Source of the DNA: DAOTYH01 sp034435015
Lineage (GTDB): Bacteria > Chloroflexota > Anaerolineae > Aggregatilineales > UBA3940
Direction of reading: 5' to 3'
Length of the DNA: 64,000 bases
NCBI GenBank assembly: GCA_034435015.1
Contig: DAOTYH010000108.1
Span: 53,059-117,058, forward strand
Shown: positions 41,542 through 49,905 of the stretch, one piece after another
Numbering within the stretch: the first letter of the stretch is position 1
Layout: each line of letters begins with the position of its first letter
Notes under the pieces: generated by a model
The model's database searches: none
What the model was told of the DNA's origin: nothing
The model's input: the letters and a program-made list of their open reading frames with translations, nothing else
Position numbers and translations under genes: made by a program

Positions 41542-42990
41542 TTAAGTATAGCTATGCCGTACAGCAATTGTCTGCTGGTAGAGATCAAGGTATTTCTTAG
41601 CTGACCCTTCCCACGAAAAATCGCACTGCATGGCCCGGCGCTGGCGTTCACGCCAGCCTGCCGGGTCAGTTGTGTACACTTCCAGTGCCCGGCCCAGTGC
41701 CCATCCCAGCGCGCCGGGGTGGTAATCGGTGAAGAGAAAGCCAATATCAGGGCTGACTGTATCGGCCAACCCGCCCACCTGCCTTGCGACTGGCAGTGAG
41801 CCATAGCGCATGGCCAGCATCTGACCAATGCCGCATGGCTCGAATTGCGAAGGCATCAGGAAGATATCTGAGCCGGCGTAGATGTGCTCAGACAGTATCT
41901 CATCAAAGCCTACATGAACAGCGGCTTTAGTCGGGAAATCGTATGCGAGCCGGTGTGCCTCATTCTCATAGTACGGTTGCCCTGATCCCAGCAGGATGAA
42001 CTGCACATCGCTATGCTCCAACATGTAGCGGACTGCGGGGAACATGACGGCGGGGCCTTTTTGTTCTACCAGCCGCATCACAGTTGCAATGACCGGCACA
42101 TCGGCTCGGACGGGCAACCCCAACTCGCGCTGGAGGGCGGTCTTGTTCTCAACACGCCTGCTCAGCGATTCTATATCGTAAGGTGTGCTGAGATGAGGAC
42201 TGGCGGCTGGATTCCATCGCCTTACATCTATGCCGTTGAGAATGCCTACAAGACGTGACTGGCGGGCGTGAAGCAAACCGTCCAGCCCATGTCCCCCCTC
42301 TGGAGTGGTGATCTCCTGTGCATAGCGGGGGCTGACAGTGCTCAGCATCGTGCTGTAAGCCAGCCCAATCGCCAGCGTGTTATCTACCTTGCCCATCGCG
42401 TGCAACAGAGGGTGATCCACAATGGGCAGGTGTGCACGCTGAAGATGCCAGCCGACTCCCCAGCCCTGATACTGCATGTTGTGGATTGAGAAAAGCGTGG
42501 CCGCCCCACCTAATACCGGGTCATTGTTGAAGACACGGCTAAGCAGGAATGGCACAGTACCCATGTGCCAGTCATGGGCGTGAAACACATCTGGCCGCCA
42601 GCCCTCCCCTGTTGCAATACGGCGTGCCAGCTCAAGGGCCGTTGCGGCAAAGAACAGATAACGCCCGACGTCAATACCTTCATCAGGACTGTAGATAAAC
42701 CTGTCTTCTGCCGCGAAGAAAGGCCATCCGCGCAGGAAGTAAAACCGCACCCCCTCACGTTCAGTAACAGCTACCTCTACCCGGGTAATGCTGTCATTCC
42801 ATGCCGCATCGAATGTGTCAAAGAGAGAGAGTTCATGGCGTGTGTCGTCAATGATCCCGTGGTGGGGTAACATGACGCGAACTTGATGTCCCATCCGGTA
42901 CAGGACCGATGGGAGTGTTCCCACTACATCCCCCAGCCCTCCAACCTTCACAAAGGGGGCGCATTCAGCCGCGAGGAACAGGATGTTCAA
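41542..42990 (-). CDS. glgA: glycogen synthase GlgA
   Basis: A 482-residue GT5 starch/glycogen synthase. It extends alpha-1,4-glucan chains with ADP-glucose. The N-terminal KVGGLGDVVGTLP loop binds the donor phosphates; the C-terminal QFEPCGIGQMLAMRYGSLP and QVGGLADTVSP segments belong to the donor site. The usual PSRFEPCGLTQL reads PSQFEPCGIGQM. It is upstream of glgC and downstream of the GH57 branching enzyme in a three-gene glycogen cluster. The gene body continues close to the GH57 stop (51 bases). Confidence 0.93.
   Translation of the reverse strand: MNILFLAAECAPFVKVGGLGDVVGTLPSVLYRMGHQVRVMLPHHGIIDDTRHELSLFDTFDAAWNDSITRVEVAVTEREGVRFYFLRGWPFFAAEDRFIYSPDEGIDVGRYLFFAATALELARRIATGEGWRPDVFHAHDWHMGTVPFLLSRVFNNDPVLGGAATLFSIHNMQYQGWGVGWHLQRAHLPIVDHPLLHAMGKVDNTLAIGLAYSTMLSTVSPRYAQEITTPEGGHGLDGLLHARQSRLVGILNGIDVRRWNPAASPHLSTPYDIESLSRRVENKTALQRELGLPVRADVPVIATVMRLVEQKGPAVMFPAVRYMLEHSDVQFILLGSGQPYYENEAHRLAYDFPTKAAVHVGFDEILSEHIYAGSDIFLMPSQFEPCGIGQMLAMRYGSLPVARQVGGLADTVSPDIGFLFTDYHPGALGWALGRALEVYTTDPAGWRERQRRAMQCDFSWEGSAKKYLDLYQQTIAVRHSYT
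41545..41550 (-). promoter_or_regulatory. possible internal -10 box for glgC
   Basis: TATACT (preceded by AGC) on the minus strand just after the glgA stop, 98 bases before glgC. It would allow glgC to be expressed apart from glgA. No -35 is evident. Confidence 0.35.
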
Positions 42991-43041
42991 GGATATTTCC
43001 CCCTTAGCTGTGTTCTTTCATTCCAGCCGGCTTTTGTCTGC

Positions 43042-44730
43042 TCAGCGGGCTTTGAACCAGCGGTAGTCTATGTCTGGGTAAATCTTGTCCACCTCATAGA
43101 GTTCATCGGCTAGCTGACGGTCAGGCCTGCCCGCTTCCAGCGAGGATGCCAATGCCTCGAATCGCTCAACGTGGCGGGTGAAGCGGCGGATGGCATACTC
43201 GCGGGCCTGCCCAGTAGTGACTAAGAAAGGCCAGTCGCTTGACTGGAGCAGTAAAAGCTCGCGGGCGGCCATGTTCAGGACGGCCCTGGTGTTGGTGTCA
43301 GGGTCGGAGTATTTCTCGGCTAGAGCCTCCATACGAGCCTCTGCCGCGTGGATTGGCCCCCACATCCAGTGGGTGTCATGATTGTCCCATGTCCAGTGAT
43401 TGCCGCCCATGCCCCATGAACTCTCAGGGATGTGCAATACCTCAGTGGGGGGGTGGCGCTCGATGAAGTCGCTGGCCCTGACCAATTCGACCGTCGGGTT
43501 CTGCGCCAATTGGTGCAGGACCTGCTTGATCCATGCAATTCCCTCAAACCACCAGTGACCAAACAGTTCGGTGTCATAGTTTGAAGCAACAATGCCAAAA
43601 TTGCCTGTCTGGTCATGGTATTCTCTGAGACGATCTGAGACCAGCCATGCAAAGTGGCGGGCATGTTCCCCTACCTTGTAGGCCGCCCAATCGGGGTGGT
43701 AGTAGTCTTTGAAGCCCAGGTCAACCCGTGCGCCGGTAACGCGCCAGTACTGCAATCCAGAGATGCCGTCTTTTTTGTGGAACTCGCGGTAATCATAGTC
43801 ACCCGGGTAACCCCAGTCTGCCGACCAGACCTGCATACCAGTGCGGTTATCGCGTCCGATCACCGCTACGCCGGAATGCTGCTCGGCTTTCGGCCCTGCT
43901 GTCGTGTCTGAGACATAGTAGGGTTTGAAGGTACTGGCCTCACGGGGGGGAATGGCCTGCTGGATGGGAATTACATAGCGGCGTTTGATCTCTCCGTAAG
44001 GGCCGATGGCGTCTCCTGCCGCCACACCTACCGGCTGACCCCCTTCGATAGTGTGCGTCTCGCTGAAAAACAACCCGATTCCCAGATCGTGCAGGAATCT
44101 CTCAAGGCCGGGACGTAATTTGCCTTCATCCGTGATGTAAGCCGGGCGGTAGGCGCATTCCGGCAACCAGATAGCACGAGGAGGCCGGCCAAAGTGGCGC
44201 TCATAGGCGGCTATGCCAACTTTGATCTGGGCGTAGACCGAGGAGTCACGGCTCAAGAGCGGCAGATAGCCGTGTGTGGCGCCGCAGGTGATGATCTCGA
44301 TGAAACCTTCATCTTGCAGTCTGCGGAAAGCACCTACAATGTCGCGTTTATAACGTTCGTCGAAACTGCGCTTGACATTCTCATACCACTCAACATAAAA
44401 GCGGGCAAGATAGGCCAGATGGAGGTCCTTCGCGGTCTCAAATCGTTTGACATCGGCCTGAGCGAGGCTGATCTTCTCCTCTAGGTAGGCGTCGAAATGA
44501 TCCTTCACATCCGGGTCGGCTAGCTGTTCGACGAGAATAGGGGTGAGGCCGATTGTCAGCCTGAAGGGGACACCCTCCTCACGCAGGTCATATAATGCGT
44601 TAAGCAGAGGTATATAGGTTTCTGAAGCGGCTTCATGAATCCATTCCTCACCATGCGGCCAGCGGCCAGCCATCCTGACATAAGGAAGGTGGCTGTGCAG
44701 TACAAAAGTAAAAGCGCCTACAGCGGTCAT
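43042..44730 (-). CDS. GH57 1,4-alpha-glucan branching enzyme
   Basis: About 562 residues from the ATG at 44730 (an upstream in-frame start at 44763 lacks a good SD). It introduces alpha-1,6 branches in glycogen. GH57 signatures: FTFVLHSHLPYVRMAGRWPHG at the N-terminus, the nucleophile region AIWLPECAYRP (Glu near residue 190), and NYDTELFGHWWFEG (acid/base Asp near 383). The MGGNHWTWDNHDTHWMW stretch at about 440 is typical of the GH57 branching subfamily. It replaces the GH13-type GlgB here. It sits upstream of glgA. Confidence 0.92.
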   Translation of the reverse strand: MTAVGAFTFVLHSHLPYVRMAGRWPHGEEWIHEAASETYIPLLNALYDLREEGVPFRLTIGLTPILVEQLADPDVKDHFDAYLEEKISLAQADVKRFETAKDLHLAYLARFYVEWYENVKRSFDERYKRDIVGAFRRLQDEGFIEIITCGATHGYLPLLSRDSSVYAQIKVGIAAYERHFGRPPRAIWLPECAYRPAYITDEGKLRPGLERFLHDLGIGLFFSETHTIEGGQPVGVAAGDAIGPYGEIKRRYVIPIQQAIPPREASTFKPYYVSDTTAGPKAEQHSGVAVIGRDNRTGMQVWSADWGYPGDYDYREFHKKDGISGLQYWRVTGARVDLGFKDYYHPDWAAYKVGEHARHFAWLVSDRLREYHDQTGNFGIVASNYDTELFGHWWFEGIAWIKQVLHQLAQNPTVELVRASDFIERHPPTEVLHIPESSWGMGGNHWTWDNHDTHWMWGPIHAAEARMEALAEKYSDPDTNTRAVLNMAARELLLLQSSDWPFLVTTGQAREYAIRRFTRHVERFEALASSLEAGRPDRQLADELYEVDKIYPDIDYRWFKAR

Positions 44731-44806
44731 GTGGGCTGTACCTTTCTTAAGGAGTTGCAACAAACAGTCCAGTGGGTGGATATGTATGGTACAAACTGCT
44801 ATGTTG

Positions 44807-44815
44807 ATTGTAGCA
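44807..44815 (-). promoter_or_regulatory. extended -10 promoter of the glycogen cluster
   Basis: TGCTACAAT on the minus strand, 77 bases upstream of the GH57 start. It is a variant of the window's TGCTATACT element. Confidence 0.5.
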
Positions 44816-44868
44816 CAATCATGCGGGGCATGGGAAAGTCAAACATTGAAGCGTTGATCTAAAACAGC

Positions 44869-44941
44869 GGGGCGGCCTCTTAGCTGAAGCCGCCCCCTCT
44901 GCAAGAGAGGTGTGGGGGCAAGCCTTCATTCACCCCCACAC
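44869..44941 (-). terminator. double hairpin terminator after the DUF4870 gene
   Basis: Two GC-rich hairpins in the gap between the DUF4870 stop and the GH57 promoter. The first met by transcription (44910-44941) is a 9-bp GTGTGGGGG stem. The second (44869-44896) is an 8-bp GGGGCGGC stem followed by GCTGTTTTAG. The U run after the second fits intrinsic termination. Confidence 0.65.
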
Positions 44942-44959
44942 TTTCGAAGAAGCCATACT

Positions 44960-45493
44960 TCAGAGGGTTGATCCCGCCGCGGGGGGTTGTCTTTCCAACC
45001 AGTCGGCTACCCATTGCCCCAGATAAGGGTAACGATAGTCAACCCCATGAGTGGTTTGGACAGCCGCCACAATGGAGAAACCGCCCAAGATGAGGGGAAC
45101 TCCCAGCATGGCAGTAAAAACAATCAAGGTGATCAGAGCAGTAATGGGGATCAGGATCACACCTACTAAGATAGCTATCAGCACTAAGGTAATTGCCCAT
45201 GCCAGCGTGACAACAAGAATGCCGACAAGGATGAACAGCAGGTATCCGGCTGTTGCGATGACCTGTATGGCGAAAGCCTGCGCCGCTTGATAAGCGATGT
45301 AACGGGACTTATCTTTGTAGGCAAGGTAGATCATGAAAGGGATAAATACAAACAGCACGCCTCCCAGCCCGCCAGAAGGAAGTGCAAATAATAAGGTAAT
45401 CAATGTGCTGATATGAGCCAATGTAGCCCATGTTCGTTCATCTGGGGTCGTTTCAGGCTTGGTGAGCGGTACGTATTCCATGCTCATGGGCAT
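44960..45493 (-). CDS. DUF4870 membrane protein
   Basis: About 177 residues with three to four hydrophobic segments. The N-terminal DERTWATLAHISTLITLLF, then IPFMIYLAYKDKSRYIAYQAAQAFAIQ is the DUF4870 signature. A long aliphatic central region spans residues 80-140 and the C-terminal HGVDYRYPYLGQWVADWL is typical. Function unknown. ATG at 45493 has an AAAGAGAG site upstream; a GTG directly before it is also possible. Divergent from the zinc-ribbon gene. Confidence 0.8.
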   Translation of the reverse strand: MPMSMEYVPLTKPETTPDERTWATLAHISTLITLLFALPSGGLGGVLFVFIPFMIYLAYKDKSRYIAYQAAQAFAIQVIATAGYLLFILVGILVVTLAWAITLVLIAILVGVILIPITALITLIVFTAMLGVPLILGGFSIVAAVQTTHGVDYRYPYLGQWVADWLERQPPAAGSTL

Positions 45494-45607
45494 CACTCTC
45501 TTTCGTTCCTCTCAAACATAGGCAAGGTCACTTATGTTCTGCTGATCAATACGCAACAGGCCGCCCAGAGTTGCGAGCGCTTGTCCGTTTCTGCGTTTGT
45601 GCCCTTA

Positions 45608-45616
45608 TGCTATACT
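45608..45616 (+). promoter_or_regulatory. extended -10 promoter element
   Basis: TGCTATACT, 41 bases before the ATG at 45657 of the zinc-ribbon membrane protein. No convincing -35. Confidence 0.55.
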
Positions 45617-45656
45617 TCTTGTTGAGGGTGAGGGAAAATATACCTCTGAGGAAGAA

Positions 45657-46211
45657 ATGGCTGTTAAACGTATCACCTGCCCCTCCTGTGGCGGTAATCA
45701 GTTCCAGCATGATGATGAGGGCAATCTGATCTGTGCATTTTGCGGGGCGCAGTATGCTTCCCCGCGCGAGGAAATCGCCTGTCCTGTGTGCGGGACGGAG
45801 AATCCGGCGGATGCCAAACGATGTATGAACTGCGGACTGGTCTTAGGGAAAGTATGCCCAGCCTGTAACTATGTGAACCCGCCCGGTGCTGATCACTGTG
45901 AGAATTGTGCTGTCCCGCTCGACACACTGTCATCAGTCCTGATGCGCACCAAGTCAGGGTGCCAGTACACTACCAAGCTCCAGAAGGGGCAACTGGTAGC
46001 CTCAAAGGCTGAAGACATGGTCTATATGGAGGAACAGCGTGCCCGCATCGAGGCTGAAGAACGAGAGAGAAGAGCACGGCTGGCCGCTCAGAAGGCTGAA
46101 GCTGAGCGCCAACAGCGGATCATTGTCGCCATAGTCTTGGGCATCTTTGGGCTGATGGTGTTGGTTGGGTTGGTCGTGTTGATGCTCACCCTTTCTGCCT
46201 CTATGCCCTAG
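45657..46211 (+). CDS. multi-zinc-ribbon protein with C-terminal membrane anchor
   Basis: About 184 residues from ATG 45657, preceded by GAGGAAGAA. There are three CPxC-type ribbons: CPSC...CAFC, CPVC...CMNC and CPAC...CENC, within residues 8-80. A charged coiled coil rich in Glu/Arg/Ala (residues about 115-150) is followed by one hydrophobic helix (IVAIVLGIFGLMVLVGLVVLML) at the C-terminus. Ribbons therefore face the cytoplasm. An adaptor role is possible; no family name is certain. Confidence 0.75.
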   Translation: MAVKRITCPSCGGNQFQHDDEGNLICAFCGAQYASPREEIACPVCGTENPADAKRCMNCGLVLGKVCPACNYVNPPGADHCENCAVPLDTLSSVLMRTKSGCQYTTKLQKGQLVASKAEDMVYMEEQRARIEAEERERRARLAAQKAEAERQQRIIVAIVLGIFGLMVLVGLVVLMLTLSASMP

Positions 46212-46231
46212 CGGCATGATGTCGAAATCAA

Positions 46232-46261
46232 ACGGCGGCGCGGGAGACCCTACGCCGCCGT
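46232..46261. terminator. bidirectional terminator hairpin
   Basis: A 9-bp GC stem (ACGGCGGCG / CGCCGCCGT) with a 12-base loop between convergent genes. On the minus strand it is followed by TTTGATTT and on the plus by CCTGCTATTC. Confidence 0.7.
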
Positions 46262-46285
46262 CCTGCTATTCTCTCTTTACCAATG

Positions 46286-47530
46286 TCAGTTTACCACCGG
46301 TACTGAGTCGAGGTTGCCGTTGACAATCACCAGCCAGGCGGCTACCCAACCCTGTGTGCCGTTGTAGTTCACCAACAGCCACCGTGAGGACTGACTGCGC
46401 CCCAGCACAGGCGCGTTCTCGCGGGCAGGCATGGTTCCTACCTGAGAATATCCTGTGCCCGGCCCTGAGCGGATGCGGAGAGTTGTCGTGGCTGTAGCGG
46501 TGATCCCCGTTGGTTCGCCGGGGTTAGAAGGCGGCTGAGGAGAGGGTGGAGCGGGTGCGGCGCCGTTGCCGTTCTGGTCCACTACGGGCACTGAATTCAA
46601 GTCACCGGTGATGATGCACAGCCAGCCTGCCACCCAGCCCCGTACGCCGCTGTACTCGATGTACAACCAATCGCCTGCGGCGTTGCGTCCCAGCACAGGG
46701 GCGCTTGCACCGGCGGGCAGACTCCCTACCCGGCTGAAGCGTGTCCCCGGCCCGGAGCGCATCCGTACTGCTGAATTGCCTGCCGTAGCCGTCACGCCTG
46801 TGGGTTCAGCAGGCGCCGGTGCAGAGGCCTGCCCCTCATCCGCGCTGGGCGGACCATACAGTGCCTGAATCCCATTGATGTCATCCTGTGTCAGGCCCCG
46901 CACACCCACGTATTCTTCCCACATCAGCGCGTTGGGGTCTGAACTGTGATCTAGTCCCAATGCATGCCCTAGTTCATGCAAGACGGTAGTTGGAAGATGA
47001 ACCTGATAGTTGGCAGTCGGGTTGCCAACCACCCATGTTTCGGCGTTGTCTAGATGTACGTCGCCAGCCAATGAACCCAGGTAACTTAACGGGAAGAAGG
47101 AGTGCCCCAGCACATTGCCCGGCCCATCGAATGGATATCCATCACCGTGACTGCCAGATTGCCACGAAATCTCGATGTCTGCACTGCCGGTTACCTCGTC
47201 GAGCCGCAGGCCGCAGGCCGCATCCCATGTCTCGGCGGCCTGCCGCACGGCTTCTTGGGCCTGCCCGCAGTCCAGTGAAGTAGGGCAGTTCAGAATGCTG
47301 TAGGTGACCGGGTTTTTATCCCATCGTGCGCCGATGACATAGTTCGCTATGCCGTTAGAATGAGAAGGGAGTTGATCATAATAGCGGGGAGTGTTACCTG
47401 CTTCAAGTTGTCTGACGGAGGCTTGGGCAAAGAGGTTACTGTCAGTTACTACGGCTCCTGCCAGCACCACGCCAATCCCTACCATGATTCCGACGGCCAG
47501 TAGGATATGTCTCTGATACCAATGCTTCAT
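46286..47530 (-). CDS. secreted matrixin-type metalloprotease with two SH3b domains
   Basis: A 414-residue exported protein. An N-terminal hydrophobic segment (residues about 9-30) acts as signal or anchor. Residues about 60-215 form a matrixin (M10A-like) zinc peptidase: VTYSILNC start, HELGHALGLDH zinc motif near residue 182 and Met-turn NALMW ten residues later. Two bacterial SH3 domains follow (about 250-310 and 345-412), both ending in a repeated WL-x-V-x-YNG/YSG pattern and joined by a Pro-rich linker. SH3b units usually hold the enzyme on cell-wall material. Secreted protein or peptide turnover is likely. Confidence 0.85.
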   Translation of the reverse strand: MKHWYQRHILLAVGIMVGIGVVLAGAVVTDSNLFAQASVRQLEAGNTPRYYDQLPSHSNGIANYVIGARWDKNPVTYSILNCPTSLDCGQAQEAVRQAAETWDAACGLRLDEVTGSADIEISWQSGSHGDGYPFDGPGNVLGHSFFPLSYLGSLAGDVHLDNAETWVVGNPTANYQVHLPTTVLHELGHALGLDHSSDPNALMWEEYVGVRGLTQDDINGIQALYGPPSADEGQASAPAPAEPTGVTATAGNSAVRMRSGPGTRFSRVGSLPAGASAPVLGRNAAGDWLYIEYSGVRGWVAGWLCIITGDLNSVPVVDQNGNGAAPAPPSPQPPSNPGEPTGITATATTTLRIRSGPGTGYSQVGTMPARENAPVLGRSQSSRWLLVNYNGTQGWVAAWLVIVNGNLDSVPVVN

Positions 47531-47589
47531 TACATCTCCGCTCTCTAACTATATGCTTTCCCGTTTGGCGTGTGAGCCTTCCTTACAGT

Positions 47590-47598
47590 AGTATAGCA
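47590..47598 (-). promoter_or_regulatory. extended -10 promoter of the metalloprotease gene
   Basis: TGCTATACT on the minus strand, 60 bases before the ATG at 47530; one of four identical copies. Confidence 0.55.
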
Positions 47599-47604
47599 CA
47601 ATAG

Positions 47605-47628
47605 CGGGGAGTTTTTGTTAGCTCCCCG
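47605..47628 (-). terminator. hairpin after glmS
   Basis: A CGGGGAG / CTCCCCG stem of 7 bp with a 10-base loop, 14 bases after the glmS stop codon on the minus strand. It is followed by CTATTGTGC, so it lacks a clear U run. Confidence 0.5.
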
Positions 47629-47641
47629 GTACTGTCTCCAG

Positions 47642-49483
47642 CTATTCGACTGTCACGCTCTTTGCCAGATTGCGGGGCTGATCCACATCTGCGCCGCGCC
47701 GTACTGCGATGTGATAGGCCAGCAGTTGCAACGGCACGACATTCACTACTGGAGAAAGCAGTTCTGGCGTCTCCGGCACATACAGCACATAGTCGGCTTT
47801 CTCTACGATCAGCGTATCTCCTTCGGTCGCCAGCGCGATCACGATCCCGCCGCGTGCTTTAGCCTGCTCGACCTGCGACAGCATTTTGTCGTACACCCGA
47901 TCTTTCACAGCGATAGCCAGCACGGGCATATGCTCATCAATTAGGGCGATGGGGCCGTGCTTCATCTCACCGGCGGGATAGCCCTCCGCGTGAATGTAGC
48001 TGATCTCCTTCAGCTTAAGTGCCCCTTCTAGAGCAATGGGGTAGTTCAACCCCCGCCCCAGATAGAGAAAGTTGGTGTACTGATATAGACGGTTGGCAAG
48101 TGCCTGATATTCATCATCACGATCCAGCACGGAGCCAACGAGGTCGGGGAGGCGGGCAAGATCAGCCACATAGCGCCGTAACTTGGCCGGGTCCTGCGAG
48201 CCGCGCAGTTCAGCTAGATAGCAGGCAAGCAGATACTGATCGGTGATTGAGGCAGTGAAGGCTTTGGTACTGGCAACACCGATCTCCGGCCCGGCCAGCA
48301 TTAGGATGTATCCGTCGGCAATGCGCATAGCCTGACTGCCGATGGCGTTAACGATACTCCACAGAAGCGCCCCTTTCTCGCGGGCTTCCTCCATAGCGGC
48401 CAGCGTGTCTACCGTCTCGCCAGATTGGGTGATCGAGAGGACGGCCATTGTGTCATCAATGATGGGATCGGCATAGCGAAACTCAGATCCGATTGCTACT
48501 TCCACCGGCACACGAGCGATCCGCTCAATGATGGCTTTGCCTACCAATCCGGCGTAAGAGGATGTGCCGCATGCTACCGTGATGATCTTGCTGATACGGC
48601 GGGCGGTCTCCGGTGTCAGGTTAAGCTCTGGCAGGTCAACGCGGTGGCGCTCAAAGTCCACACGCCCGCGCAGGGTGTCGGTCAGAGAGCGGGGCTGTTC
48701 AAAAATCTCCTTCTGCATGAAGTGCTTGAATTCGCCTTTGGCCGCCCCCACCGGGTCCCATGGGATGTTGTGAATGCGCTGTTCGACGGGTTTCCCTTCA
48801 AGGGTCGTACAGGTATATCGGTCAGCTGTGACAGTTGCCATCTGGCGGCTCTCAAGGAAGATCATCTGGCGGGTGTATTCCAGAATAGCTGGAATGTCTG
48901 AGGCGATGAACATCTCTCCCTCGCCCCGCCCGATGGCTACGCCGCCGGCATTGCCAATACGGCAGGCTACCAACCGGTCTGGCTCATGGCGGCTGAAGGT
49001 TACTACTGCCTGTGCCCCCTTGAGCATGACAAAAGTGGCCCTAGCCGCCTCTTCCAGTGATTTTCCCATCGCCAGATAGCGCTCGATTAAGTGGACAATG
49101 ACCTCCGTGTCTGTATCACTTTTGAACTCAACACCCTCAGCCGTCAGCTCAGCCTTCAACTCTAAGAAGTTCTCCACAATCCCGTTGTGGACGACCACCA
49201 CATCTCCGGTCATGCCAATATGGGGATGTGCGTTGCGTTCGCTGGGAGCACCATGTGTGGCCCAGCGGGTGTGTCCGATACCTAGATGCCCGTTGACTGG
49301 TTTCTCGGCCACCAGCCGCTCCAGATTCTCAAGCTTCCCGACATTACGACGCAGTTCAATATGACCATTCTCCAGCACGGCCAGTCCAGCCGAGTCATAA
49401 CCGCGATATTCCAGACGTTTCAGCCCCTCCAGAATGATAGGGGTGGCATTGCGCAGGCCTACATAACCGACGATTCCGCACAT
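47642..49483 (-). CDS. glmS: glutamine-fructose-6-phosphate aminotransferase GlmS
   Basis: A 613-residue enzyme of normal length. It makes glucosamine-6-phosphate from fructose-6-phosphate and glutamine, the first step to UDP-GlcNAc and peptidoglycan. Cys2 of MCGIVGYVG is the glutaminase nucleophile; GHTRWATHGAPSERNAHPH is the N-terminal glutamine site. The isomerase half has two SIS domains (VACGTSSYAGLVGKA, ITQSGETVDTLAAM) and ends with PRNLAKSVTVE. AAGGAAA precedes the ATG. A glmS ribozyme lies in its leader at 49588-49798, so product feedback at the mRNA level is predicted. Confidence 0.96.
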   Translation of the reverse strand: MCGIVGYVGLRNATPIILEGLKRLEYRGYDSAGLAVLENGHIELRRNVGKLENLERLVAEKPVNGHLGIGHTRWATHGAPSERNAHPHIGMTGDVVVVHNGIVENFLELKAELTAEGVEFKSDTDTEVIVHLIERYLAMGKSLEEAARATFVMLKGAQAVVTFSRHEPDRLVACRIGNAGGVAIGRGEGEMFIASDIPAILEYTRQMIFLESRQMATVTADRYTCTTLEGKPVEQRIHNIPWDPVGAAKGEFKHFMQKEIFEQPRSLTDTLRGRVDFERHRVDLPELNLTPETARRISKIITVACGTSSYAGLVGKAIIERIARVPVEVAIGSEFRYADPIIDDTMAVLSITQSGETVDTLAAMEEAREKGALLWSIVNAIGSQAMRIADGYILMLAGPEIGVASTKAFTASITDQYLLACYLAELRGSQDPAKLRRYVADLARLPDLVGSVLDRDDEYQALANRLYQYTNFLYLGRGLNYPIALEGALKLKEISYIHAEGYPAGEMKHGPIALIDEHMPVLAIAVKDRVYDKMLSQVEQAKARGGIVIALATEGDTLIVEKADYVLYVPETPELLSPVVNVVPLQLLAYHIAVRRGADVDQPRNLAKSVTVE

Positions 49484-49587
49484 GGGTCGTTTCCTTTCTT
49501 ACTCACAAAAGTAGCCGCCAGACACAGATAGATGTATATCACGCCTGTCTGTGCGCTTGGAATGTCTTAGGTTTGGTTGAGTTGACT

Positions 49588-49798
49588 GCCACGAGCAACC
49601 CATGTTGAGCCGGCAATTGCTCACCGGGGTTGGCGGGTTGCCCCTTTGTTTGAGAGGGGAAAAGTAGAGGACGGTGGCTCGTCCTGGCGGCATCCGCTGA
49701 TCTGTCGATTTTCCTCCAGCCTTGTTGCTGGAGTTAGCCTCACCTTGCGATGAGGAACCGCCTCCTCGTCACCCCGCTGGCTGGCGGGGCCGTGCGCT
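49588..49798 (-). ncRNA. glmS self-cleaving ribozyme (leader of glmS)
   Basis: Read on the minus strand, the 211-base leader carries the glmS ribozyme core. The cleavage-site A and AGCGC (49798-49794) are followed by stem P1 CCCCGC / GCGGGG, then the invariant GACGAGG, then GGCGG pairing with CCGCC (P2). Between those lie AUCGACAGAUCAGCGGAUGCC, close to the usual AUCGAGACAUCGGCGG core. A hairpin with loop GCCAC (near 49676) can pair with GUGGC at 49588-49592, matching the P3 pseudoknot, with a P4-like GCAACCC / GGGUUGC stem between. An insertion of two hairpins (49714-49755) sits in the P2 region. The gene downstream is glmS. The ribozyme is activated by glucosamine-6-phosphate in known cases. 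Confidence 0.88.
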
Positions 49799-49864
49799 GA
49801 CCTTCCCCTATGTATGTCAAGTACGCCCGATAGAACCTCCTGATTCGCGACTGATGATGAAGGA

Positions 49865-49873
49865 AGTATAGCA
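49865..49873 (-). promoter_or_regulatory. extended -10 promoter of glmS
   Basis: TGCTATACT on the minus strand about 70 bases before the ribozyme cleavage site and about 380 before the glmS ATG. It sets a long leader that includes the whole ribozyme. Confidence 0.6.
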
Positions 49874-49905
49874 GGCTGGACGCTACCCTGCTAGTCTGAC
49901 TTCAA

